A stretch of 64,000 nucleotides of DNA from Rhododendron vialii (taxonomy: Eukaryota > Streptophyta > Magnoliopsida > Ericales > Ericaceae), in NCBI RefSeq assembly GCF_030253575.1, contig NC_080569.1:1012001-1076000 (forward strand), read 5' to 3'. Of the stretch, positions 43,360 through 52,407 are shown piece after piece. The notes under the pieces are model-generated. The model saw only the letters and a list, made by a program, of their open reading frames with translations. It did no database searches and had not been told where the DNA came from. Position 1 is the stretch's first letter; each line of letters opens with the position of its first letter. Position numbers and translations under genes: made by a program.

Positions 43360-45716
43360 TCAGAGTTCCTCGAATCCTTCTTCATCGCCTTCTTCCTCTA
43401 TCCTCTGAAATTCTCTCCTCCAATTTTCCATCTGTAAAGGTGTACTACCATCAAAAACTACCTTCTATGTAAATAGGCTCCTGGGAGGATATCAGGGAGA
43501 TGGATCCATCTCAGCCATCATGAAACCAAGCAAATAATGAAAATTGCACATTAAAGCTTAAAGAAGCGTTCTCACCTGATCATCGGAGAATCTTAATTGT
43601 TCTGCCACAAAAAGAAGACCCTTGTAGTCTTGTGGCGCCAGCTCCCTGCCTAGCTTTGCCGCAACTTCACTGTAACTATTCAACTCCACCCTGAAACCAT
43701 TGCCCATGAATATCTTTTCCATCCGTGCCTGTGTACTTGACTAAGAAAGAAAGCCACAAAAGAAAAAAACAATGGCCTTTTATAATTTGAACTCGAGATA
43801 GATCCTGATTATGACTCAAAAGTCAAAACTGACCTTGATTCCAGCCTCAGCTTCTGTCTCCCAGGCAGGCAATTCTCCCAAGAAAAGACAACCCTTCATG
43901 GCCAAATTACTAACAATGGACAAAATGACTTCAAAGCTCCCCAATGTCATCAACGGCAGTCCCTGCAAAAGAAAACCGACAATGGTTTATTCATCAAAGC
44001 AATCCCCAATTCATTCCCCAGTGGAAGAGCCGATTCTGATTGATGACATAAAACATCCAAAAAGCCTCAATCACCTGGAGGGCCCATATACTTGGTCGAT
44101 TACCATTAAAACCCTTATTGCATAAAATTTGCTGTATATCAGATGACTCCAATGGAACACGAAGAAACAAGCAGCCTTTTTGAATCTTAGCTCCAACATC
44201 TAATGGTTTCTCAAGAAAATTTTGTCAGGCATGCTGCAATCCTTATTGAAATCACAGGAAACTGGTATGAGAGAAACTTGGAAAGGTGAAAATTCAAAAG
44301 ATCCATCATGTGAGAACTGCAATATAAAAAGATAAAAACTGGCCCGTAACTTTTAAGAGATTTTTGAGAACCCACAAAAAATTGTAAATATTACAGCTGA
44401 TAAAGTGGGTTAAATTTTGAACTTCACGTAAGTTGAGATATAAAACTTGAATTGTCTCCTTTTAACGACTAAACCATATAACAGTGGCTACATTGTGCAT
44501 TTCTTCTAATATGCCAATACATTTTGGTAAAGGATAGGCACCTTCAAGCTTTTTAGCTGCCTTTCTGAATACTCTTTCCGGAGATACATCAAAGATTAAG
44601 GTTGAATTTGGCCAGCCAAGCCTATAAGGCCGAGTATCCATCCCATCTGTTAGCAAAACAACCTGCAGGATATGACTAGAATTCTATATATTCACAAATC
44701 AGCATAACCAATCAATGGAGCATGTAAAAGCATCACACCATACCTGCCTGAGTCTGTCCCGATCGTTCATTGTCATAAGCAATTTATCATCAACAAACTT
44801 TGTTGCAAGGCAATAATGGCGGAGGTAACGCCCCATATCCATTGGGATATTGTCAGGAACAAAACAACCAGCATATTGGTCAAGAAAAAGAGGATCTGCA
44901 AGTGCAAGCGTACATCCTCATTCATCGAGCAATTCTCCTTATAACAAGTATGAAAGATCAAGAACATATGAAGATATGAAAAGAAAAGCAAGAATATTGA
45001 AGTCAACATATGCCGAGAAGTAGAGTAAATTGTAGATCAGAGAGTTGGGAGCATTCAGTTATTAGAATCCTTCCACTATGGAGATTAAGATGGATATATG
45101 CTAAGTGGTAACACAAGAATCAAAACAACATGGGCTTTAGAAATAAAACAAGTAATTCATCGGAAAAATTATATTGGAAGCTTGAAAAATATGTTTCTTT
45201 CATGTGAAATTGCGTTGAGAACACTTTGCCAAATAAGGTGCCAAATTCTTTTCGGGTCTAAGAATAAGGTTCTTGTGAAACAAAAAAGGACATGCATTAA
45301 TTAAGCTTAACTCAATATTTTAGCATATTTCACATAGGGCAAGAGAAAAGATTCATGAAGCCGATACGAACTGAATGGACAGTTAATCACTCTTCTAACG
45401 ATTTCTTACTTGAAATAGGGAACCATAACACAATAACAGCGCTCATATGGATGTCGATAACAGACTTATGAAATGTCTCAGAGAATAAGTACTATATCAG
45501 ACAGAGAGAGAGAGAGAGAGAGAGAGAGTTGCCTGGACGACGGGTCTCCTGTAAGCGAAGAGAAGCGCGATTAATGGCGGCTTGGAGTAAAGGGTCATCT
45601 TCGTCGTCGTTGAGTTTAGCTCTCAACCCACAATTTCTCAGTTTCTTAGAGGCGGATGTAAGTGGAAGGCGCACAATAGCAGAAGCCACCGCGGGAGCTA
45701 AGGCCGCTAAACCCAT
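43360..45716 (-). CDS. SAM-dependent methyltransferase, LCM/PPM1 family, probably plastid-targeted
   Basis: Seven exons: 45533-45716, 44744-44895, 44542-44662, 44075-44199, 43834-43962, 43576-43740, 43360-43431; 315 aa. The first ~35 residues are rich in Ala, Ser and basic residues with no early acidic residues, as in chloroplast transit peptides. Residues 113-127, VVLLTDGMDTRPYRL, are the SAM-binding motif I of the leucine-carboxyl-methyltransferase-like family (PF04072). SIWALQGLPLMT and LFLGELPAW follow in the usual order. It ends in an acidic tail (RIEEEGDEEGFEEL). Such proteins are annotated in plants as putative O-methyltransferases with unknown substrate. The first intron appears to use a GC donor (CCAG|GCAACT), chosen because it restores the conserved RPDPLFLDQYAG reading. 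A (GA)n run at 45503-45528 starts just inside that intron. Confidence 0.88.
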
Positions 45717-45719
45717 TTA

Positions 45720-46195
45720 TTGTCGTGTCAAGACCTTCACTGCTGGAGTAGCAAGCATTCCAGATGATACTGTTAACTAGAAGTAATCTAGTTCAACTGA
45801 AAATTTTCTCGCTTGAGGCTGAGGTACCTGAGTGAAACTACATTTACACCTCTCGTTTGGTAAAAACAAGGGAACCAATATACCAACAGTGCTGATAAAA
45901 AAAAATAGGAAATTGATTTTAGCACTCAAAAAATTGATGGACGGGCTTCAAAATGACGTTGTTTTGTGTATCAATGCAGTTCAGTTTTGAAACCCCTCCA
46001 TCAATTTTTGAAGTGCCAAAATCATAATCCAAAAAATATTCCAACAGTGATAGCATCTGCATTTCAGTCTTTGACCTAATTTTAGTATTCTTAGTATTTC
46101 TATTGCCACAAAATTGGTTAGCACCCTCAATTATTATTTTCTTTTCACTCCATTTGACTTTTTAGAGGATTTTTTTTATGCAACTGTGTTATAAC
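45720..46195. other. Upstream flank of the methyltransferase gene
   Basis: Likely promoter side of the minus-strand methyltransferase. No clear TATA box was selected. A short inverted pair, 'aaaaattgatgg' near 45930 and 'ccatcaatttttgaa' near 45997, marks a small degenerate foldback. Otherwise nothing was recognised. Confidence 0.35.
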
Positions 46196-46202
46196 TTAGA
46201 AG

Positions 46203-46596
46203 AGTAAATTCTATCCACTATACACCACCGCTTGTGGGCCCTAAAAGAGTTTTTTTTTTATAATCTGAATCGTTCATCTTGTAGGGTAGTATATTCATGA
46301 AAAAAATTAGTTTGATTAGATATCGATACATATATCAAAACTTGAATTTTGGTTTACAGAATAGACGGTTATAGATTTTGAAGTTAAATTATCCATGACT
46401 GTCCATTTTCTAAATAGAAATTCTATTTTTAATATATCTTTTGATGTCCGATCAGGCTCATTTTTTGCATAAATATATTATTTTGCAGGCTCTACAAAAT
46501 GGACAGTTCAGATTATAACAAAAAATACTTGGTGGGCCCGTAACGGACCGTGGTGGAAAACCAAGGGATTCCACCACAGGTGTAAAGAATTTTATC
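46203..46596. mobile_element. Imperfect palindromic MITE
   Basis: The left side carries 'taaattctatccactataca' and 'ttataatctgaatcgt'. The right side carries the complements 'tgtaaagaattttat' and 'cagttcagattataa', plus 'gtgggccc' in both halves. The arms are diverged and the ends are approximate. Confidence 0.5.
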
Positions 46597-46895
46597 TCAA
46601 CTTTAATGAAAAGGTTTTAGAGAGAAAAAGAAGAAAGAGGTAAGAGATCGCACACACTTGAGTGAGTCTCATTTTAACTCTTTTTTTTTTCTTTAACCAG
46701 CACAATAAAAACACCTTAGAATGCCAAATCCGATATACCCAATAATCCTCATACATACAATATTGGGTTTCATTTTAACGCTTTTTGCCATATAACATAC
46801 GGTTAAATAAATATTATTTAAACAGTCAAACAGAGATGTTGTGAGGGTGTATGTGGTGCAAACTTGTCTCGAAAAATCTCCTCGTGTCTTGGTGG

Positions 46896-47618
46896 TGTTT
46901 GTACCACAATTAAGATTTTTATTTTTACCCGTCGATCAGGTGACACGTGGCAGGGGTAAATATGAGCAAATGTGAGGATAGAGTGGACTTAACTTAATGA
47001 TTCAGAGTGGAGGTGAATCGATGGTGAAACTATAAAAAGTCTTGTCCATCGATTGGTCTACACGTGGCGTATTCTTGTGGCATTTTGGACCGTCGATCGG
47101 GTGACAGGTGTCAAATGGACGTGGATCCCATGTTTCCACGATTGAAGAGGATGGAAACCGCAATCAACGAGACAATTTTCTCAACGTGGGCATGATCGGC
47201 AGTTGAAGGAAGTTCATAATCAGAATCCGAGAAGTTTTCAACTGCCACTTTGGGGGGGAAAGTTTTGAATTCAAATGTAATGTAAGGAGGCCTATTTAAG
47301 TACAAGTTAGTAGCAGTTTCAAGGACACACAAACAACGCCAATCAGGCCTTTATCTTTTCTTTTCTAGGAGTAAAATTAACTTGTAATTGTTCACTCAAT
47401 CATCTCGATTGGTTGTTCTTCTACCTTGAGGGTTAATAAAGTCCATTTTGTTAATCTTCTTCCATACTTCATCCACTTCATTGTTTGTTTCCAAAGAAGT
47501 CCTGAAATACGGCAAGGAACCAAACTCCACTTTTCACATCCACATTCCAGCAAGCTTTACAATACGATTTCCCGTCGATTCTCCGTCGATTGGAAAGAAA
47601 ACAGAAATTTTGATAACA
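46896..47618 (+). repeat. Long terminal repeat, plus orientation
   Basis: The LTR starts TGTTTGTACCACAATT and ends 'ttttgataaca'. It is followed directly by ATTTTGGCGCTAGAAGGAGG, a primer-binding-site-like sequence beginning TGGCGC at 47623. TATA-like boxes occur as 'actataaaaag' (about 47029) and 'ctatttaag' (about 47291). TGGCGC-type primer-binding sites are known in Ty3/gypsy elements that use tRNA-Asp, but the rest of this site does not match that tRNA well. Confidence 0.7.
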
Positions 47619-49483
47619 ATTTTGGCGCTAGAAGGAGGGCATCATTACTAAATCGGAAGTAATGGTGGAGATCGATGTGAAAATGCAAGCCTTGCATGTA
47701 AGGCTTGAACAATTTACGAAAATGAAATAACGGCCATTAGTTGGCCTACTCTTGAATCTTCTGGAAAAAAAAAAAAGAAGAAAAAGAACCGACAGACATG
47801 GATAATGGCTATAATGGCCAATTCTTGAGTCTGTTTGTATTTATGAATGACATCTGGAAGAAGCAAGATCAAATATTAATAAAAGCCTCGCAAGGCTTGA
47901 CAATTTATTCATGCAAAGAAACGTGAACATTAAAATATAGAAAGCCATAACTATGGTTCTGGAAGGTTTTGCCTTTGAACGAGGCAAAAGATTCATCGTT
48001 GGAACAGTCTGTTTTCCGATAAAACAAAATAATAATGGCGTATATTTATACACACGTCCATATTGTTTAAGGATGTGGAGGAGAAACAGAAGCCACTAAT
48101 GAAAATGGCTCTTATATTTGGCCAAACGTACATAGGCCAATGGCTACTCAATAAATTTTTCATTCCAGATTTTACAAGAAAAGCAGAACATATGTGGCCA
48201 ATTATGAAATGAGAAATAGCCCTCTTTTGATATCAAATTTGCTTGGGGGGCAAACTGATCATCTTTCTCTTAGCCATATTATGCAACCTGTCGATCTTCG
48301 ACGTGAAGGATGTTCATGCCATTACTATTGGAGGTTAAACTCTATTGGTCTCCAAATCCAAAAGAAATTATTGCTTTTGGCCCTTATTCTTGTTTCGACT
48401 TTGTTTTCCGAAATCTCGGATGAATTCGATAGAGGGAATGTTTGTCGTTTGCTACGCGCGTGTTTTGGCCTTTTCTTTATCGAAAGAATCTCAACTCCCA
48501 TAATTTGATCAGGGAATGTTTGTCGTATTGCTGCGCGCATGGGTTTGGCCATTTCTTTATCAAATGTTGGGGGAGAAATTAAGTAAGCAAATGCTTGTGC
48601 TTGATTAAGGCTCATGGCATAAATCCTTTTATTGATAGGCCATTCTTAGAGTTTGATCGATAGGCCTTTATTCGATAGGCCATGTTTTTGTTGTTTCTTG
48701 GTTTGGACGATGTTTTTGCCTCAGACAAAAAGATTCGACGGAGGAGCTGTAAAGCCATGACAATAGTTTTGAAGGTTTTTGCCTCTAATCGAAAACCACA
48801 AGAATGGTTTTTATGGAGGAAACATGGCGCCAACAAATTTGGTGGGCAAAATATAGAATGAGAAGCCAGTGTAATGAGAAATGAAAGCCTAGAAATTAAG
48901 GCTTCAAAACTGATTTTAAAAAAAAAAAAAATGGAATCGACAGAGGTAAAAAAAAAAAAAGGAATCGACAGAGGTAAAAAAAAAAAAAAAAATTGGAATC
49001 AACAGAGGGTTATAGCCAGTTAAAGCCAGAGATTAACTATCGAGAAATTAATGCCCCATAGTTGAATAACATAGCCATCTAGTAAAAGGCCATGTTTACA
49101 CCGCCTATCGAAAAGTGAATGGGGCATAGTTAAAGAGAGAGAGAGATTCAGCCATTTAACTTCTCGACGGGAATTATAGTTCATACTCAGTTAAAGACAG
49201 AGATTAATTTCTCGACGGAGGCAATACCATCGACGGAAGGAATATTGCATATAATAAGCCAACACATGGCTTTTCGACAAGAAAGGAAGGCTTTATTGTA
49301 CCTATCGATAAGTGAAAAGGATTGGTGTAAAATTTATTTAAAAACGCTTCGAGAGTTGGGGGGCAAATATTTACATCGTAAAGAGTAATCACCCGTTGAT
49401 ATCGACAGATGGGTGATTTAAAACTAGTTTCATTATTCACTTGGGTTACGTTAGCATTTCACCCAAATGAATAAGGGGGGCAT
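47619..49483 (+). other. Non-coding interior of the left retroelement half
   Basis: There is no ORF with gag, protease, reverse transcriptase or integrase similarity. It contains repeated short words ('ggccattag', 'gggaatgtttgtcgt.ttgct.cgcgc' at 48437 and 48512, 'cgacagaggtaaaaaaaaaa' three times at 48930-49010). The right end, AATAAGGGGGGCAT at 49471-49483, is a polypurine tract directly abutting the LTR start at 49484. It behaves like a large non-autonomous derivative. Confidence 0.55.
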
Positions 49484-49558
49484 TGTTTGTACCATATTTC
49501 ACCGCCTGTCGATAATCGACCGAGAGGTGACAATTATGGGAATGCTTCCTATTTTATT
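49484..49558 (+). repeat. 75-bp LTR start at the inversion centre
   Basis: These 75 bp are identical to the first 75 bp of the minus-oriented LTR (51580-51654, reverse complement), beginning TGTTTGTACCATATTTCACC. On the left it abuts a polypurine tract, AAGGGGGGCAT. On the right it abuts the complement of another, TGCCCCCCTTG (49559-49569). It is thus precisely bounded by two face-to-face polypurine tracts. Confidence 0.85.
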
Positions 49559-49722
49559 TGCCCCCCTTGTTTGTTTGAGTTAAAAAATCATTTAACTCGA
49601 ATAAATAATTCCTTCGTCTTTTTCAAAAGGCGTGATTAACACACGGGGCTCTTCCAACGTATATATATTCTCTTGTTTATAAAAAATTAGGGCATCGTTT
49701 GAAACCATCGACTCCCAAATCG

Positions 49723-50925
49723 ATGGCGCGCAAGAAAGCTCCTCAAGGCAAAGCAATGGCTTCCAAAGCTTCCTCCAAATCGTCGTCTCCTCAGACAACT
49801 CAGACGAAAACATCGAGTTCTCAGAAAACGGAAACCCCAACAGAGTCCTATCCCCCAAGGTATCCTCAATGCCTACGGGAGGCACCACAGTTTCCTCTTT
49901 ATTTTATTCCTGTAGTTGGTTTTCCCTCTAGATTCATACTGGACCCTATTTACTCTCCAACCCCTCCTGATTCACTACCAACCTACTATCCGGTGAATTT
50001 TGATGAGCCCTTGCTCCTCTCGCTCCCGGGTCTCCATCGCACTGGTTGGAATACCAAAGGGACAATCCGATCATGGCCCTCTGTATTTCCATCTTGGACA
50101 AAGTGGGTCGACCGTATGAGGGGATACTTACACCTCTCGTGGCGTGCCATGGGTATTTACGAAACCATAGACCTATCCACACAGGCTTTTGAATTTAACC
50201 CTAATTTGATTGCTGCTGTCGCCTGTTTTTGGTCTGTTTCATCCAACACCTTTGTTTTTCCGTACGGCCCCATGAGTCCCACAGTTTTAGACATTGCTCA
50301 TCTGACTGGCCTACCGTGTATAGGTGCAGAAGTTAACGCTGCCTTGGATCATCGTCCTTGTGATCCACCGTTTGAGGCCTCTACTGATAATTCGTGGAGT
50401 TATTCACACTTTATATCCCTTTTTTGCACCTCTGATCTCAGAGAACCATCATTTACTGAGAAAGTGGCCTTTTATTTGTATTGGCTCAACAAATACGTGC
50501 TATGTGTGTCTGGTTTAAAGATCACCAAGGAATATGTCCGTTTGGCTATCTGCCTAACTCAAGATGCACAGCTTGCTTTAGCTCCCTTTGTACTAGGGAC
50601 ATTATATAAAGGGTTGTGGACATTCACAAATAATAAGATCACCAGTAACTGTGGTGGCCCTTTTTGGATTCTCCAGGCATGGCTGTATGCCTATTTTCCA
50701 TTTCTTAAACCTTTAAGTTATTTTCCAAGAAGGAAAGATCGGGGTAAGTGTTTGAGCTACGCAGAATATTTTTTAGCTCATGATCCCAAGCATGAAGACT
50801 CATCCTTCAAAAGGTACTTCACAGCTTTCCATAGCCCTCCTTCTAGCGCCAAAATTGTTATCAAAATTTTTCCCTCGATCGAAATCGATGGAGATTTCGG
50901 GAAACAAAGCCAACAACAAAAGTAA
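49723..50925 (+). CDS. Plant mobile domain (PMD) protein carried in the retroelement
   Basis: A single-exon ORF of 400 aa from ATG 49723; an upstream TTG in frame is not used. Residues 1-40 are basic and Ser/Thr/Lys-rich. The core matches the plant mobile domain (PF10536, formerly 'aminotransferase-like'): residues 179-198 read FPYGPMSPTVLDIAHLTGLP and residues 244-261 FTEKVAFYLYWLNKYVLC. PMD proteins include the Arabidopsis MAIN/MAIL1 silencing and meristem factors and occur widely inside plant transposons. The gene is antisense to its LTR at 50856-51654, and its last ~25 codons are antisense primer-binding site and LTR end. The frame is open over its whole length, suggesting recent function or youth. 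No enzymatic role is claimed. Confidence 0.82.
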   Translation: MARKKAPQGKAMASKASSKSSSPQTTQTKTSSSQKTETPTESYPPRYPQCLREAPQFPLYFIPVVGFPSRFILDPIYSPTPPDSLPTYYPVNFDEPLLLSLPGLHRTGWNTKGTIRSWPSVFPSWTKWVDRMRGYLHLSWRAMGIYETIDLSTQAFEFNPNLIAAVACFWSVSSNTFVFPYGPMSPTVLDIAHLTGLPCIGAEVNAALDHRPCDPPFEASTDNSWSYSHFISLFCTSDLREPSFTEKVAFYLYWLNKYVLCVSGLKITKEYVRLAICLTQDAQLALAPFVLGTLYKGLWTFTNNKITSNCGGPFWILQAWLYAYFPFLKPLSYFPRRKDRGKCLSYAEYFLAHDPKHEDSSFKRYFTAFHSPPSSAKIVIKIFPSIEIDGDFGKQSQQQK

Positions 50926-51654
50926 AGGCGAATGCGGCTTGTCTCCACAAACGGATTTGAGGTTCTTTGCCGTATTTCAGGACTTCACCGGAAAAGAAAT
51001 GGCGAATGAATCAAATGCTATTTTTTGGTGGTGATGAATTGACTCGTAAAAGAAGACCGTCACCCGCCAATCTTCAAGAACGGAATCGACCCATCGATTG
51101 GGCGGAGTGGATTGATGGTTTAGTGAAGTGGGGTGGAGTGGAAGAAAAATAACAAATGGACTTTGTTATTTTTTCAAGGTAGATTTACAATCAAAAAGGA
51201 CGGATCCCCATTGAAAGTAAGGGAGTTAATTTAATCCTACTCCTAGGAAGACAAAAATAAGAACAAAGTGAAGACTTTGATTTGTTTTAAGGAGTTTACA
51301 ATGAAGCCAAAAGAGGCTATTTATAGGAAATACAATGTGTAGGAAATAACTTCCTAACTTCTCACTACTCTTCATCATCTTTCAAGTGTCCAAATAACTT
51401 CCCACAAACTCCAAAGTGTGTAGGAGCATGCCACTTGTCCAAATAACTTCCCTTCAACCTCAAAGTGTGTAGGACAATGACAAGTGTCTTTTTAACTTCC
51501 AAATGTATAGGAGCATGCCAAGTGTCCTGCACTTTATTAAAATACAAACAAATAACTAGTTATATTATTAATACGAAATAATAAAATAGGAAGCATTCCC
51601 ATAATTGTCACCTCTCGGTCGATTATCGACAGGCGGTGAAATATGGTACAAACA
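50856..51654 (-). repeat. Long terminal repeat, minus orientation
   Basis: On the minus strand the LTR starts TGTTTGTACCATATTTCACC at 51654, has a TATA box CCTATAAATAGCC (complement of about 51316-51328) and ends 'ttttgataaca' at 50856. It is followed by the same TGGCGCTAGAAGGAGGG primer-binding-like site as the left LTR. Two tandem-like words ('catgctcctacacactttg' type) lie upstream of the TATA box around 51370-51530. Confidence 0.75.
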
Positions 51655-51659
51655 GGTGG

Positions 51660-52400
51660 GGATGCCTCTCTTTGCGCACAACGTTTTATGAAGTGAAGAA
51701 ATGTGTTTCTAGATGGGGCTTAATTCATTGTGATTTCGTCCATCGGTCAAGAAAAATTGTGTGTGACAACGAGATTGTCCAACACTCTTTCACGTCAGAA
51801 AGATGGTACGGTTGAAGTGGCCCGTCTGATGCTGGAATGAACTGGTTTATACACGCACTGTCGTGGAGGGAATTTGTTCAGTTTCTCAACAGATGATCAA
51901 GCTCACATCACCGAATAACCGAGGCTTTAAATCTGCATCATGGATACTGTACAAGAAACCTGCATCATTGATGAACATTTCCTACTTTGATTCTACATAA
52001 TTTTGTGATCTTAACGAGCAAAAAAATCCCAAGTAGTTGATAAGTGCTCCAATGGGCATCAGAATTTTCATTTTCCTGGACTGCTAATAATAATGTTTCA
52101 TTACGGCCTCGTTTTTCTCAGAATGTCTGGTTTGACACACCTACCTTGTTTTCTGTGGTTTCCATTGAGTCATTGGCAGAGAGCTGACGAGACTAGAACT
52201 TGAGAAGACGAGTATGAAATACTTTCTTGTTTTGTCTACAGAATCTTCTGTATCTCATCTTTAAGTTTCTGCCACATAAGTTCTATCCACAAGGAATTGA
52301 AAGAAAAAATAACAGCAGGAAATCGGTAATAATGAAGTAGAAATAAAAAGCCATCTCCCACAAAAGAACACACATTTGCCATGGAAAATTCTGCAAATTC
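51660..52400. other. Spacer between the retroelement and the PPR relic
   Basis: No gene was recognised. It probably includes the former 3' flank of the PPR gene. The sequence has no obvious inverted or direct repeats. Confidence 0.4.
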
Positions 52401-52407
52401 GTTTCAT

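Larger units (their letters stand above)
46896..51654. mobile_element. Composite LTR-retroelement with outward-facing inverted LTRs
   Basis: The unit begins TGTTTGTACCA at 46896 and ends TGGTACAAACA at 51654, so both termini are LTR starts in opposite orientations. The 5-bp sequence GGTGG abuts both ends (46891-46895 and 51655-51659), as expected for an integrase-made target duplication of one 4.76-kb insertion. Order on the plus strand: LTR(+), PBS, non-coding interior, polypurine tract, 75 bp of LTR start, inverted polypurine tract, plant-mobile-domain ORF, inverted PBS, LTR(-). No gag or pol reading frame was recognised, so it is non-autonomous. The two full LTRs share both ends and internal words such as GAAGTCCTGAAATACGGCAA but differ widely otherwise. 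Confidence 0.7.

Noticed and set aside
49699..49722. Upstream start of the PMD ORF at 49699
   Set aside because: The codon there is TTG, not ATG. The first in-frame ATG is 49723, followed by a basic N-terminus.
49484..51654. A 2.17-kb DNA transposon with perfect 75-bp TIRs enclosing the PMD gene (PMD-MULE)
   Set aside because: The TIRs are LTR starts followed by a full LTR, TATA box and primer-binding site. Polypurine tracts abut the inner copy, and the best target duplication (GGTGG) lies at 46891 and 51655. The 9-bp flanks of this inner unit match only partly.
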